Positions 8,869-18,320 of a stretch of DNA of 64,000 nucleotides are shown piece after piece (position 1 is the first letter of the stretch; every line of letters begins with the position of its first letter). The position numbers and the translations under genes are program-made. The stretch covers positions 124,001 to 188,000 of the forward strand of contig CAJUNH010000002.1 of NCBI GenBank assembly GCA_910587795.1. Direction: 5' to 3'. This DNA is from an uncultured Christensenellaceae bacterium (GTDB lineage Bacteria; Bacillota; Clostridia; Christensenellales; CAG-314). The notes under the pieces were generated by a model. The model did no database searches, had not been told where the DNA came from, and worked only from the letters and a program-made list of their open reading frames with translations.

Positions 8869-9641
8869 TATTTTTCTCCTTCTTCTCTGGTTAAAAATTG
8901 TTTTGCAAGCGCGGAATATGCCAACGCGCCGTTAGAATGCGGAGCATGCAGCATAATGGGTACGCCAAAGCTGGGCGATTCTACCAATTTTACGTTACGG
9001 GGAACGGGAACCGTATATATTTTATCACCGAAATATTTGTAAAGCTCCTCGGTCACCTGCTTCGACATAGTAGTGCGCGTATCGTACATGGTCAAAATAA
9101 CGCCGTTTATATACAAAGTAGGATTCAAGCGCTGTTTAACGATTTTTATCGTATTCATTAATTGACTCAATCCTTCCAGTGCAAAAAATTCACTTTGAAT
9201 AGGAATAATAACCGCGTCCGCAGACACCAGCGCATTAAGAGTAATCAACCCTAAACTGGGCGGACAGTCTATAAAAATATAATCGTATTCTTCCTTAATC
9301 GACGACAATGCGCGTTTTAAAACGCTTTCTCTAAAAGGCACCGATACCAAATCGACTTCCGCCGCCGCAAGGTCTATATTACTGGGAATAAGGAACAGAT
9401 TTTCAATCATTGTAGAGCGGATTGCCTGCTTTTCGTTGCACTCGCCCATCAACAAATTATATACGTTAAATTCAAGTTGATTTTTTTCTACGCCGAATCC
9501 GCTTGTAGTATTTCCCTGCGGATCAAAATCGACAAGTAAAGTTTTTTTGCCCTGTTTTGCAACAAAAGCCGCCAAGTTAATTGCGGTGGTCGTTTTGCCG
9601 ACTCCGCCTTTTTGGTTTGAAAACGTAAAAATCTTTCCCAT
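8868..9641 (-). CDS. parA: ParA/Soj chromosome-partitioning ATPase
   Basis: A 257-residue deviant-Walker P-loop ATPase. KGGVGKTTTAINLAA near residue 10 is the deviant Walker A, LLVDFDPQGNTTSG the A' motif, and YDYIFIDCPPSLGLIT the Walker B. The start is set at the ATG at 9641, which has AGGAG 9 nt upstream and gives the canonical MGKIFTFSNQKGG beginning; a longer reading frame upstream has no ribosome site. It is the first gene of a parA-parB operon with a parS-like site and a promoter just upstream. Confidence 0.96.
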   Translation of the reverse strand: MGKIFTFSNQKGGVGKTTTAINLAAFVAKQGKKTLLVDFDPQGNTTSGFGVEKNQLEFNVYNLLMGECNEKQAIRSTMIENLFLIPSNIDLAAAEVDLVSVPFRESVLKRALSSIKEEYDYIFIDCPPSLGLITLNALVSADAVIIPIQSEFFALEGLSQLMNTIKIVKQRLNPTLYINGVILTMYDTRTTMSKQVTEELYKYFGDKIYTVPVPRNVKLVESPSFGVPIMLHAPHSNGALAYSALAKQFLTREEGEK

Positions 9642-9672
9642 ATTTTCTCCTAAAAAGCATACATACATTTAT

Positions 9673-9701
9673 ATAATAACATAAAATAGCAACTTTATCA
9701 A
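9673..9701 (-). promoter_or_regulatory. parAB promoter
   Basis: TTGATA (9701-9696) and TATTAT (9678-9673) on the minus strand with a 17-nt spacer, about 30 nt before the parA start. Confidence 0.6.
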
Positions 9702-9732
9702 CAAGAAATTTTATTTTATAAAAAATAAATAA

Positions 9733-9748
9733 AGTTTCACGTGAAAAC
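9733..9748 (+). promoter_or_regulatory. Degenerate parS-like site upstream of parA
   Basis: AGTTTCACGTGAAAAC keeps the CACGTG core and matches parS at 13 of 16 positions. It sits about 30 bp upstream of the parAB -35 box, where bound ParB could feed back on the operon. Confidence 0.6.
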
Positions 9749-10304
9749 AACACAAATTTAGCATTAATCAACCAATATTTTATACCGATACAGAATCAAT
9801 ATTATGATTGTAATAGGCGCACTAACGCCGTTTAAAGCAGCAATGTTGCACTTTTAAACTAATTACTCACACATAAATCATATTACAAAAAAGACAGCGC
9901 CTTAGTAACAATAAACTTACAATAAAAATAGCGACGGCGCCAGCTTAAAGAAATATAATCGGACGTGTAATAACAAGTTGTCGTTTTTTTAATAAAGTGT
10001 TACAATTATATTGTTAGACAACCGCTTTGAATTGTATATAATTTTATCGGTTTAAAATAAGGTTTTCAAAATATCTGCCGCAAAAACATCTGCAAACGGA
10101 ATGGTTATAAAACATCCCAAACCGAATTGTGCAAAATTCGATTTTGACTTTGTAACAGATTAAGCCCTGTTTATTCTATTAAAAAAAACCGTATAAAAGG
10201 CTATTTCGTCTAATCTATATAAACGGTGAAAAGCAAAACTCAGTATATAACACGCTAACAAATAAACTGTAAATATAACGCAATCTACAAACAACGGAGA
10301 ATAT
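9749..10304. other. Non-coding gap between parA and mnmE
   Basis: AT-rich divergent gap. Apart from the parS-like site and one plausible mnmE promoter I see nothing; short ORFs here lack ribosome sites. Confidence 0.6.
9978..10006 (+). promoter_or_regulatory. Possible mnmE promoter
   Basis: TTGTCG (9978-9983) and TACAAT (10001-10006), 17-nt spacer. It would give a leader of nearly 300 nt, so other promoters closer to mnmE are possible. Confidence 0.4.
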
Positions 10305-11603
10305 ATGAATACAACCATCGTAGCATTATCTACCGCGCGCGGACGTTCGGCAATCGCCGTAGTACGCATGAGCGGCGACAAAGCGATAGACATTGCAAAA
10401 AAGTTTTTTTCGCCGTTTCCCGACAAGCCTAATTATCTAAAAGTCGGCACGCTAAAAACGCCTCGATTTGACGAACATGCAATGTGCGTTTTCTTTGCCG
10501 CGCCTCATTCGTACACGGGCGAAAACACGGTGGAATTTCACTGCCACGGTGGCAGCGCCGTTTGTCAAGCGGTTATAGAACAATGCATTGCTAACGGTGC
10601 AGTCCCCGCACAAAACGGAGAATTCAGCAAACGCGCATTTATTAACGGAAAACAAAACTTGACTAACGCCGAAGGCATAATAGAAATGATCGACGCCGAA
10701 ACGGCATCTGCGGCAAAAGCGGGCGCAAATTTGCTGGAAAATAAACTTGGAAAAAAAGTAGTTGAAATGCAGAACGTCTTGCTTGATTTAATCTCCTCCT
10801 GCGAGGCGGCTCTCGACTATCCCGAAGAAGATTTAGAACTGCCCACGGTAGAAACGGTCGGTAATCGTCTTATAAATCTGGCCGATAAACTTTCCGTCCT
10901 GATTTCTACCGCCGCTCTCGGCAAAGTAGCAAAATACGGAATAGACGTTGCAATCGTCGGAAAGCCGAACGTAGGAAAATCCAGTTTGCTTAACGCATTG
11001 CTAGGTGCCGACCGCGCAATAGTTTCTTCCATACAAGGCACAACGCGCGATACCTTAACAGAATCGGTTAATTATCGCGATATAAAATTTAACTTTGTAG
11101 ACACCGCGGGCATCAGGGATACAAATGACGTTATAGAACAAGAGGGGGTAAAACGTGCACAAAAAGCCGCCGACACAGCCGACGTTGTCTTGCACGTAAC
11201 GGACGACCCGACCGACAGATCGGTGTACCCGACAATCCGCCCTCAAATAAGGATTTACAATAAATGCGATTTGTACGACAGCAGTCCTTGCTGCACAGAC
11301 AGTATTATCGTTTCCGCCAAAAGCGGCGACGTAGAAATAATTAAGTCCGCTTTATACGAAATGTTTAGTGCAGGCGAAATAGAAAACAGCGATTTGCTTA
11401 TTACAAACGAACGACATCTGTCCTGTTTAAAAACAGCAAAACGGCAATTGGCGGAAGCGGCACAGTCCTGTAAGTCGGCAACATTGGATATCGTTACCAG
11501 TTCTCTTAGACAAGCATGGGAAACTTTGGGCGAAATTACAGGATCCGCCGCCAGGGAAGATATTATCGACCGTATTTACAGCAAATTTTGTTTGGGCAAG
11601 TAA
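10305..11603 (+). CDS. mnmE: tRNA uridine-5-carboxymethylaminomethyl modification GTPase MnmE
   Basis: A 432-residue GTPase that works with MnmG to modify U34 of tRNAs reading split codon boxes. The N-terminal folate-binding domain starts IVALSTARGRSAIAVVRMSG. G1 is GKPNVGKSS at 219-227, the G3 DTAG is at 266-269 and G4 NKCD at 319-322. The C-terminus is FCLGK, carrying the catalytic cysteine. CGGAG lies 6 nt before the ATG. It is followed about 100 nt later by mnmG on the same strand, the usual partner order. Confidence 0.97.
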   Translation: MNTTIVALSTARGRSAIAVVRMSGDKAIDIAKKFFSPFPDKPNYLKVGTLKTPRFDEHAMCVFFAAPHSYTGENTVEFHCHGGSAVCQAVIEQCIANGAVPAQNGEFSKRAFINGKQNLTNAEGIIEMIDAETASAAKAGANLLENKLGKKVVEMQNVLLDLISSCEAALDYPEEDLELPTVETVGNRLINLADKLSVLISTAALGKVAKYGIDVAIVGKPNVGKSSLLNALLGADRAIVSSIQGTTRDTLTESVNYRDIKFNFVDTAGIRDTNDVIEQEGVKRAQKAADTADVVLHVTDDPTDRSVYPTIRPQIRIYNKCDLYDSSPCCTDSIIVSAKSGDVEIIKSALYEMFSAGEIENSDLLITNERHLSCLKTAKRQLAEAAQSCKSATLDIVTSSLRQAWETLGEITGSAAREDIIDRIYSKFCLGK

Positions 11604-11700
11604 TTTTGTACAAATTTGCCCGTTTAAACGTCTAACTTGCGCAAAACAATTAATTTAAACCAACACACAACTTTACATTGATATAAAGGAAACAACGCCA

Positions 11701-13554
11701 TTGAAAAACTTTGACATAATAGTAATAGGAGCAGGGCATGCCGGTTGCGAAGCGGCTCTGGCCGCCGCCAGACTAGGCTGTTCCACATTACTGCTTGCCA
11801 CAAATTTAGATACGGTTGCATTTCTTGCGTGCAACCCCAGTATAGGGGGCACGGCAAAAGGGCAAATCGTAAAAGAAATCGACGCCTTGGGCGGAGAAAT
11901 GGCAATAAACGCCGACAAAAGTTTACTGCAAATGCGTATGCTAAATCGCGGCAAAGGCCCCGCGGTATATTCTCCCCGCGCGCAGGTAGACAAAAACGTA
12001 TACCACGTCTGCATGAAGCAGACAATAGAAAATACTCCCAATTTATACCTGCGTCAAGGCGAGGCGGTAAAAATCGACGTTACTCCCAAGGGGGAATTTA
12101 CCGTTACAACCGCCGTAGATTTGCAATACGTATGCAAAGCGGTTGTATTGTGCTGCGGAGTGTATCTTTCCTCTAAAACAATCGTCGGGCAATGCGTTAA
12201 AGACAGCGGACCTAACGGTTTTGCAAACGCGCAATATTTATCTCAAAGTCTAAAAGACCTCGGGTTTACGGTACGCCGTTTTAAAACGGGGACACCAGCG
12301 CGTGTAAGAATGAAGTCGATAGACCTAAGCAAAACCGTCGAACAGCACGGCGAAGAAGACGTTTTGCCTTTTTCCTACCTTACAGACAGCATACCGGCTA
12401 CAAAGCGCAGCTGCTATCTTACGTATTCTACACAAAAAACAAAAGAAATCATTCTAGAAAACAAGCATTTTGCACCGATATACAACGGCTCGATAAACGG
12501 AGTCGGCCCCAGATACTGCCCAAGTATAGAGGACAAAATCGTACGATTTGCCGATAAAGAACGCCATCAAATATTTTTGGAACCCGAAGCGGAGGACACG
12601 TGCGAGTTTTATGTACAGGGCGCTTCGTCCAGTATGCCTGCCGCCATCCAGGAACAAATTTATCACAGCATAGAAGGGCTGGAAAACGTTGAGATTATGC
12701 GCGACGCGTATGCGATAGAATACGACTGCATTGACGCAACCGAGCTTACAGCCGCATTAATGTCAAAAAAGATACCCGGAATGTTTTTTGCCGGACAAAT
12801 AAACGGCACCAGCGGATACGAGGAAGCAGGCGGACAGGGAATTGTTGCGGGAATCAATGCCGAAAGGTTTGTCCGCGGAAAAGAACCGTTTATTTTGCGT
12901 CGAGATAACAGCTATATCGGAGTGCTTATCGACGATATAACGACTAAGGAAACGAATGAGCCGTATCGTATGATGACCAGCCGCGCAGAGTATCGGCTTG
13001 TGTTACGTCAGGATAACGCAGATTTACGCTTGACGGAAATAGGACGGCAAATCGGTTTGGTAACGGACGAACGGTACGCACGCTACACGGAAAAGAAAGC
13101 GGAAATAGAAAAAGCGGAAAAGGACTTAAAAAAAGTAGTTTCTCCCAAAATTTACGGAGATTTATTTACGCAAAACGGAGAGGTAGTTACCAAAGCAGGA
13201 TTGACCGTGGACGAAATGCTGCGCCGTCCAAACATCAACGCAAAGGATTTGCAATCATTGGGATTTTTTACCGACATAAGCGACGAAGCGTTGTACGAAA
13301 TAGAAGTGGAGTGTAAGTACAGAGGGTATATTCAAAAGGAAAAAGAGGCCATTGCGCAAGCGGACAAACTGGAAAGCAAACCTTTGCCCGACGACATAGA
13401 CTATACGTCCATAGAGGGACTGCGTATCGAAGCTCGGCAAAAACTCAATAAAATCCGTCCTCAAAACTTAGGACAGGCGGGACGGATTTCGGGTGTTTCT
13501 CCCGCAGACGTACAAATTCTTATTGTTTATCTTGCTCAGCGCGGATTAAAATAA
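11701..13554 (+). CDS. mnmG: tRNA uridine-5-carboxymethylaminomethyl modification enzyme MnmG
   Basis: A 617-residue FAD-dependent partner of MnmE. The FAD-binding GAGHAGCEAALAAARLG is at about residues 10-26. Further family blocks are ACNPSIGGTAKGQIVKEIDA, GTPARV, the FAGQINGTSGYEEAGGQG stretch, and a C-terminal helical tRNA-binding part ending in GVSPADVQILIVYL. The start is a TTG at 11701 preceded by AAAGGAA at a rather long spacing; it gives the canonical beginning of the family and no upstream start fits. Confidence 0.96.
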   Translation: MKNFDIIVIGAGHAGCEAALAAARLGCSTLLLATNLDTVAFLACNPSIGGTAKGQIVKEIDALGGEMAINADKSLLQMRMLNRGKGPAVYSPRAQVDKNVYHVCMKQTIENTPNLYLRQGEAVKIDVTPKGEFTVTTAVDLQYVCKAVVLCCGVYLSSKTIVGQCVKDSGPNGFANAQYLSQSLKDLGFTVRRFKTGTPARVRMKSIDLSKTVEQHGEEDVLPFSYLTDSIPATKRSCYLTYSTQKTKEIILENKHFAPIYNGSINGVGPRYCPSIEDKIVRFADKERHQIFLEPEAEDTCEFYVQGASSSMPAAIQEQIYHSIEGLENVEIMRDAYAIEYDCIDATELTAALMSKKIPGMFFAGQINGTSGYEEAGGQGIVAGINAERFVRGKEPFILRRDNSYIGVLIDDITTKETNEPYRMMTSRAEYRLVLRQDNADLRLTEIGRQIGLVTDERYARYTEKKAEIEKAEKDLKKVVSPKIYGDLFTQNGEVVTKAGLTVDEMLRRPNINAKDLQSLGFFTDISDEALYEIEVECKYRGYIQKEKEAIAQADKLESKPLPDDIDYTSIEGLRIEARQKLNKIRPQNLGQAGRISGVSPADVQILIVYLAQRGLK

Positions 13555-13570
13555 ATTGCACAAGTTACTT

Positions 13571-13600
13571 GGTTTAAAACGTTTACTTGTACAAAAACAA
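13571..13600 (+). repeat. Dispersed intergenic repeat, partial copy
   Basis: GTTTACTTGTACA after a run related to GTTAAAACG; it shares the TTACTTGTACA half with copies near 25428, 30664 and 35003. Confidence 0.3.
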
Positions 13601-13701
13601 ATTGTTTTATTGCGTTGACAACATAAAATAAAAGAATTACCCTGATAAATAACTTAGACAAATTATGTACGCAAGTCATTAGCGTATTGTAAAAAACCGT
13701 T

Positions 13702-14382
13702 ATGATTAAAAACTATCTACAACAAAATGCAAATATAGATCTTACGGAACACATGCAGACGCAGTTAAAAATTTACTGCGATTTTTTGCTGCAAGAAAAC
13801 GAAAAATACAACCTTACCGCAATAACGGATGTCGAACAAGTATATATTAAACATTTTGCCGACAGTATGCTCGGCAGTGCGGCAATATCAAAAAACGCGA
13901 CGTTATGCGATGTCGGCAGCGGAGCGGGTTTTCCGTCGGTTCCGTTAAAAATTGCGCGTCCGGACATTGACATCACCCTTGTAGACAGTTTGGAAAAACG
14001 CATAAACTTTACCAAAACCTTATGCGGTAAATTACAAATATCGGCGGATTTCTACCATGCGCGCGCAGAAGATTTTGCCGCCGCCCACCGCGAACATTTT
14101 GACGTTGCAACAGCGCGGGCGGTTGCGGCGCTGCCCATATTGTTGGAATACGTTGCGCAAATTGTTAAAATAGGCGGTATTGTGCTTGCATATAAAACAG
14201 ACGAGAGCGAAACGGAAACGGCGGTTAATGCATGCAAAATATTAGGACTTAAACTTGAAAAAACATATAATTTTACATTGCCCGACGGCAGCAAGCGTTG
14301 TTTAATAGCGTTCCGCAAAGTTAAACAAACCCCGATAAAATACCCCCGCGGACAGAACAAACCGCGCAAGCAGCCTTTGTAA
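13702..14382 (+). CDS. rsmG: 16S rRNA (guanine-N7)-methyltransferase RsmG
   Basis: A 226-residue SAM-dependent methyltransferase that modifies G527 of 16S rRNA (E. coli numbering). The SAM-binding motif CDVGSGAGFPSVPLKI is near residue 70, with TLVDSLEKRINF after it and ATARAVAALPILLEYV near 135. It follows mnmG by about 150 nt, as in many Bacillota. No clear Shine-Dalgarno precedes the ATG at 13702, so the start rests on alignment with the family. The C-terminal tail is lysine/arginine-rich. Confidence 0.94.
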   Translation: MIKNYLQQNANIDLTEHMQTQLKIYCDFLLQENEKYNLTAITDVEQVYIKHFADSMLGSAAISKNATLCDVGSGAGFPSVPLKIARPDIDITLVDSLEKRINFTKTLCGKLQISADFYHARAEDFAAAHREHFDVATARAVAALPILLEYVAQIVKIGGIVLAYKTDESETETAVNACKILGLKLEKTYNFTLPDGSKRCLIAFRKVKQTPIKYPRGQNKPRKQPL

Positions 14383-14526
14383 CAGACAATTTTTTGTAAA
14401 TTTCGGTTGTCCGCATTTTATAACTTTTTATATTCTTCGTCACTTATTAGCGCCGCGCATTGCAAACGGCTTTGCAATCAAACTAAGCGCTTTATAAAAC
14501 GCACAATTTATTTAAAGGAAAAATTT

Positions 14527-15315
14527 ATGATTCAAAAATTATTTGAGAAATTATCATCTTTTAACGAGACGGAGGCGATAGCGCTGGGCGGCTCACGCGC
14601 GGGTATTACCTACGACGAAAAATCGGATTACGATGTGTACTTATACGTTACCCGTCCCATCAAGGAAAAAGACCGCAAAAATTTACTTACCGAGTTTTGC
14701 GGCAAAATGGAAATAGGCAACAGCTTTTGGGAATATGAAGATAATTGCGTTTTAAAAAACGGCATAGACATCGACATTCTTTACCGCAATCTTGACGGAT
14801 TTGAAAAAGATATCGAAAGCGTTGTAAAAAACTTTTCCGCCCGCAACGGATATACAACCTGCATGTGGCACAATCTTAAAACCTGCAAAATTATTTATGA
14901 CAAAAACGGCAGGTTAACCGCGCTTCAAAAAAGATACGACTGCGCCTATCCCCAACAACTAAAACACAACATAATCGACCGCAATATGAAATTGCTGCGC
15001 TACGGCATGCCTGCTTTTGAGGGACAAATACTAAAAGCGGCAAAACGAGGAGATATAAACAGCGTCAACCATCGTACTGCGGAATTTATGGCGTCGTATT
15101 TCGATATTATTTTTGCTTTAAACAATTTAACTCATCCGGGCGAAAAACGGCTTGTTCAGCTTTGCGAACGCGACTGCAAACTTTTACCGAACAATTTTGC
15201 GGAAAACATTTACAACCTGTTTAACAGTTTGTTATGCCCTGCGGATATTTTGGCGGAGAAACTAAATACGATTATTGTCGAACTGGAAAAAATAATTGAA
15301 ATAAACAATTATTAG
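14527..15315 (+). CDS. Nucleotidyltransferase-fold protein, DUF4037-like
   Basis: A 262-residue protein with a nucleotidyltransferase signature at its N-terminus: LGGSRAGITYDEKSDYDVYL at about residues 19-38, containing GGSRA and an acidic DYD. A later IDIDILYR could supply further acidic residues. The helical C-terminal half is like that of DUF4037 proteins. The start is at 14527, where AAAGGA sits about 9 nt upstream; the longer ORF adds an unsupported 40-residue extension. Substrate unknown; related proteins include antibiotic and MNT-type nucleotidyltransferases. It lies between rsmG and another P-loop gene. Confidence 0.75.
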   Translation: MIQKLFEKLSSFNETEAIALGGSRAGITYDEKSDYDVYLYVTRPIKEKDRKNLLTEFCGKMEIGNSFWEYEDNCVLKNGIDIDILYRNLDGFEKDIESVVKNFSARNGYTTCMWHNLKTCKIIYDKNGRLTALQKRYDCAYPQQLKHNIIDRNMKLLRYGMPAFEGQILKAAKRGDINSVNHRTAEFMASYFDIIFALNNLTHPGEKRLVQLCERDCKLLPNNFAENIYNLFNSLLCPADILAEKLNTIIVELEKIIEINNY

Positions 15316-15460
15316 TTTGTTTTTCCAACAATAAAACGTCGAACAGCTTGTACTTTCGCGCCTTTTTAAATAAATCTTGTAAATGCAGTATTTGCAATAG
15401 CAATTATTATTTTTTATCGAATAACCTCGGTTAAACACTATACGGTTCATTTACAAGCGA

Positions 15461-15500
15461 AAATTCTGTTAAACCGGCTGTATCAACCACTTATTAAAAC
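15461..15500 (+). repeat. Dispersed intergenic repeat, copy 1
   Basis: AAATTCTGTTAAACCGGCTG followed by TATCAACCA. Similar copies are at 21718-21752 (+) and 28032-28063 (-), all in intergenic DNA. Confidence 0.5.
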
Positions 15501-15596
15501 AACTACGCTAAATATTTTTCTCGTATTGACGTTAAGCTTTTAATTTAAGCAGTATATAAATGTCAAAAAATTTATTTGCCAAAATGGGGTAACGGT

Positions 15597-16091
15597 ATGA
15601 ATAAAATTATAGTTATAGGCTGTTCGGGCAGCGGCAAAAGCACCTTTGCACGGAAACTGTCTGCTTTATTAAATTTACCGCTTTATTATTTGGATATGAT
15701 ATGGCACAAACCCGACAAAACAACAATAACGCAAAAAGAGTTTGACGCAAAACTCAATAATATACTAAAAGAAGACAGCTGGATTATTGACGGCAATTAT
15801 CAAAGAACGCTGGAAATGCGTCTAAAAAAGTGCGACAGCGTTTTTCTTTTTGATATTTCGACGGAACTGTGTTTAGAAGGAGCAAAATCTCGAATTGGAA
15901 AGCAACGCGTTGATTTACCCTGGCTGGAAACCGATTTCGACGACGATTTTAAACAATGGATATACGATTACAAAACGAAATCCTTACCTATAACTATGGA
16001 CTTGCTTAAACAATATCAGGACGGAAAACAAATCATAATTTTTAAATCAAGAGAAGAAAGCGAAGAATTTTTAAAAAAGCTGAGTAAGTAA
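15597..16091 (+). CDS. P-loop kinase-like protein (FlaR/adenylate-kinase-related)
   Basis: A 164-residue P-loop protein starting MNKIIVIGCSGSGKSTFARK, with Walker A GCSGSGKST at 8-16. It continues LNLPLYYLDMIWHKPD, a pattern shared with proteins annotated as topology-modulation protein FlaR or small adenylate-kinase-like ATPases, and SWIIDGNYQRTLEMRLKKCD. The start at 15597 gives the standard N-terminus and has GGGG about 8 nt upstream. The real substrate is unknown; the FlaR name is historical. A strong bidirectional terminator separates it from jag. Confidence 0.75.
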   Translation: MNKIIVIGCSGSGKSTFARKLSALLNLPLYYLDMIWHKPDKTTITQKEFDAKLNNILKEDSWIIDGNYQRTLEMRLKKCDSVFLFDISTELCLEGAKSRIGKQRVDLPWLETDFDDDFKQWIYDYKTKSLPITMDLLKQYQDGKQIIIFKSREESEEFLKKLSK

Positions 16092-16114
16092 ATTAGCATT
16101 TATATAAAAAATAT

Positions 16115-16152
16115 AAAAGAGCGAAGAAAACAAATTCTTCGCTCTTTTGTTT
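16115..16152. terminator. Bidirectional terminator between the FlaR-like gene and jag
   Basis: AAAAGAGCGAAGAA (16115-16128) pairs with TTCTTCGCTCTTTT (16135-16148). A and T tracts on both sides allow it to end both convergent transcripts. Confidence 0.9.
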
Positions 16153-16194
16153 TAAACGGATTTTCCGTTTTAATTATTAATTTTTTTACTTTTA

Positions 16195-16758
16195 TTATCT
16201 GCGTCTTTTCTTTTCGCTGCGATACACAAAGTTAAGCGTTTTGCGCGGTCCGTTAGGCGCGTTTAAAATATCGCTTTGACCGATCGGCGTAATAACTACG
16301 TGGCGTCCGTTTCCCTGTCCTTCGCTTTGCGTCGTAACATACTTACTTGCTTGCAAAGAGGTGTGAATAATGCGTCTTTCGTACGGATTCATCGGTTCCA
16401 AACTTACCGCTCTGCCCGAGCGTTTAACTTTTTGCTCGATGTTACCCGCCAAACGTTGCAAAATCTTTTCCCTCTTTGTGCGGTATCCTTCGGCGTCTAA
16501 AGTAACGCGCTTAAAGCCGCTTTTTGCCGAATTAAGCATCAAATTGCACAAATATTGCAATGCGTCCAAAGTTTCTCCGCGATATCCTATTGCGTGCGCC
16601 GCATCGTCGCCCGTAATATTCATCAGTAAATTTTCGCCGTTTTCGCTTACTTCTACGCTGCAATTTATTAAATCCATTTTGGCAAGGACGTTTTGCAAAA
16701 ACTCCTTAATTTCCGCGACGTTACCGTTCAAAACCGCCGTTTCGTCTTTTATATTCAT
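16195..16758 (-). CDS. jag: RNA-binding protein KhpB/Jag, short form
   Basis: A 187-residue RNA-binding protein with a KH domain (AIGYRGETLDALQYL at about 56-70) and a C-terminal R3H domain (LEPMNPYERRIIHTSLQ near 120-136). It lies 3 nt after yidC as the last gene of the rpmH-rnpA-yidD-yidC-jag operon. GAGGTAG precedes the ATG. The N-terminal Jag_N domain found in many homologues appears to be missing: only about 35 residues precede the KH domain and they do not show its usual glycine-rich FLG pattern. Confidence 0.93.
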   Translation of the reverse strand: MNIKDETAVLNGNVAEIKEFLQNVLAKMDLINCSVEVSENGENLLMNITGDDAAHAIGYRGETLDALQYLCNLMLNSAKSGFKRVTLDAEGYRTKREKILQRLAGNIEQKVKRSGRAVSLEPMNPYERRIIHTSLQASKYVTTQSEGQGNGRHVVITPIGQSDILNAPNGPRKTLNFVYRSEKKRRR

Positions 16759-16761
16759 GTA

Positions 16762-18051
16762 CTACCTCATATAGCTTGCCTTAGACTTATTTTCCTTTTC
16801 GTCTTTTTTGGCAATGCTCTTTTCTACAATTTTTTCTACAGGCAAACGTAATGCGATAGTGGAAATAATGCTAAGCGTGTAGTTAAACACCATGTAGATA
16901 GCAAACGCGCCGGTATACATAAAGCCGAACACAGCCATCATTGCAGGCATCATTATCATCATCATTCTGTTTGTCATTTGCTGCTGTTGGTTAAGCGGCT
17001 GCTGTTCGCCTTTGCGGTTGCGCTTTTCCATACGCTGCGATATCCACATAGACAAAAAGCTCAGTGCAACGGACAAGACAGGCAATATCATAAGTCCGTT
17101 CCAACTTCCGTTATTACCGTAACCGTCCACTTCCAATATAGCGTTACGTATCGTGTTATACACCGTACGTCCCTTGTCGTCGTCGGGATAATTTTCCATG
17201 CTTATAATGCTGGAAAAATTATTGCTGCCTTTGTCGTAATCCGGCATAACGGGAGCCCAAGTATCGGGTTGCCATACGTTTTTAATCCAAAGCCAACTTT
17301 CCTTTTCGTTTAAGTAACGTTCCTGCACGCGTTTAATAGCCGTTTCCTGAGCTGTCAGTCCCGCCGAGTTATACGCGCCGTTTACCGCCTTTACGGCATT
17401 TATTTTTGCATACAAGTCCGCATCTTCGTCCGTTTTGTTGACGCGGCTATCATCGTTGATTCGTGCTTGATATTTAGCGTCGTATTCCGCTTTGTAAGTA
17501 GCATATACGTCTCCGCCCATACTTTCAAATTCCGTTTGCAACGTGTCGTAGTATTCGTTAGACAATAAATGGAACGTAGTAATAGTGCTGTACGTCGAAT
17601 AATTGCGAAGTCCCGCAAACATAACGAAGAATATTACCATAGACAATATCATAGGCAAACAGGTACCCAACATTGAATATCCTTGTTTTTTGTAAAGTTT
17701 TTGCTTCTCTTCGTTAGCGCGTTGCGTATTTGCGCCGTAACGTTTGTCTATGCCTTCCAGTATCGGTTGTATGCGTTGCATTTTAAGAGTACTTTTACGC
17801 GACGAAAAACGTTGCCAAAAGTCAATGGGTAACATTATTATCTTTAAAAACAACGTAAAAACAACAACCGTCCAGCCGTAACTGCCTATCCATTGGTGCA
17901 TCAAACGTACAAGATTACCCACGGGTCCCAGATTGTTTGTAGAATACTCGAAGAAATCTACTGCCTGGGACGGACTGCAGCTTACAAGCGTTACCAGCAA
18001 TACTACGGCAATAAGCGCAGTTGTAAGTATAGCGTTAATTTTTCTTTTCAT
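16762..18051 (-). CDS. yidC: Membrane protein insertase YidC/SpoIIIJ with a large internal insertion
   Basis: A 429-residue membrane insertase of the YidC/Oxa1/Alb3 family. The N-terminus is a lipoprotein signal with lipobox LVSC near residue 25. The membrane core is recognised by WTVVVFTLFLKIIMLPIDFW (60-79), a long hairpin (MQRIQPILEGIDKRYG), then MLGTCLPMILSMVIFFVMFA (127-146). The last helices follow after about residue 318 (LMILPVLSVALSFLSMWISQ) and 362-400. Usual Gram-positive YidC is about 260-290 residues; here about 150 hydrophilic residues (roughly 160-315) separate the middle helices. The gene is in the conserved operon between yidD and jag. Confidence 0.95.
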   Translation of the reverse strand: MKRKINAILTTALIAVVLLVTLVSCSPSQAVDFFEYSTNNLGPVGNLVRLMHQWIGSYGWTVVVFTLFLKIIMLPIDFWQRFSSRKSTLKMQRIQPILEGIDKRYGANTQRANEEKQKLYKKQGYSMLGTCLPMILSMVIFFVMFAGLRNYSTYSTITTFHLLSNEYYDTLQTEFESMGGDVYATYKAEYDAKYQARINDDSRVNKTDEDADLYAKINAVKAVNGAYNSAGLTAQETAIKRVQERYLNEKESWLWIKNVWQPDTWAPVMPDYDKGSNNFSSIISMENYPDDDKGRTVYNTIRNAILEVDGYGNNGSWNGLMILPVLSVALSFLSMWISQRMEKRNRKGEQQPLNQQQQMTNRMMMIMMPAMMAVFGFMYTGAFAIYMVFNYTLSIISTIALRLPVEKIVEKSIAKKDEKENKSKASYMR

Positions 18052-18074
18052 TATTTCCCCTTTCTGCTATCAAC

Positions 18075-18320
18075 TTATACGTGCCACTTCATTTGCCCTT
18101 TCAGGTTGTCGGGAGCAGGGTCGAATCCGCCCTTTCCCCATGGCGCACATCGGCAAAGCCTCTTTACCGTAAGCCAACTGCCTTTAAAAAAGCCGAATTT
18201 TTCGTAAGCTTCCATAGAATAAACGGAACAGCTGGGAGTATAAATACACCTTTTACCGCCTTTCCACTTAGAAATAGTGGCTTTGTAAATTTTAAGCAGC
18301 ATAATTGCAACGTACTTCAT
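18075..18320 (-). CDS. yidD: Membrane protein insertion efficiency factor YidD
   Basis: An 81-residue protein with the full family signature: YKATISKWKGGKRCIYTPSC, a second cysteine pair region YSMEAYEKFGFFKG, and RLCRCAPWGKGGFDPAPD. It assists YidC-dependent membrane insertion. It overlaps the end of rnpA by 4 nt (ATGA-type coupling) and is followed by yidC after 23 nt, the conserved order. Confidence 0.95.
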   Translation of the reverse strand: MKYVAIMLLKIYKATISKWKGGKRCIYTPSCSVYSMEAYEKFGFFKGSWLTVKRLCRCAPWGKGGFDPAPDNLKGQMKWHV

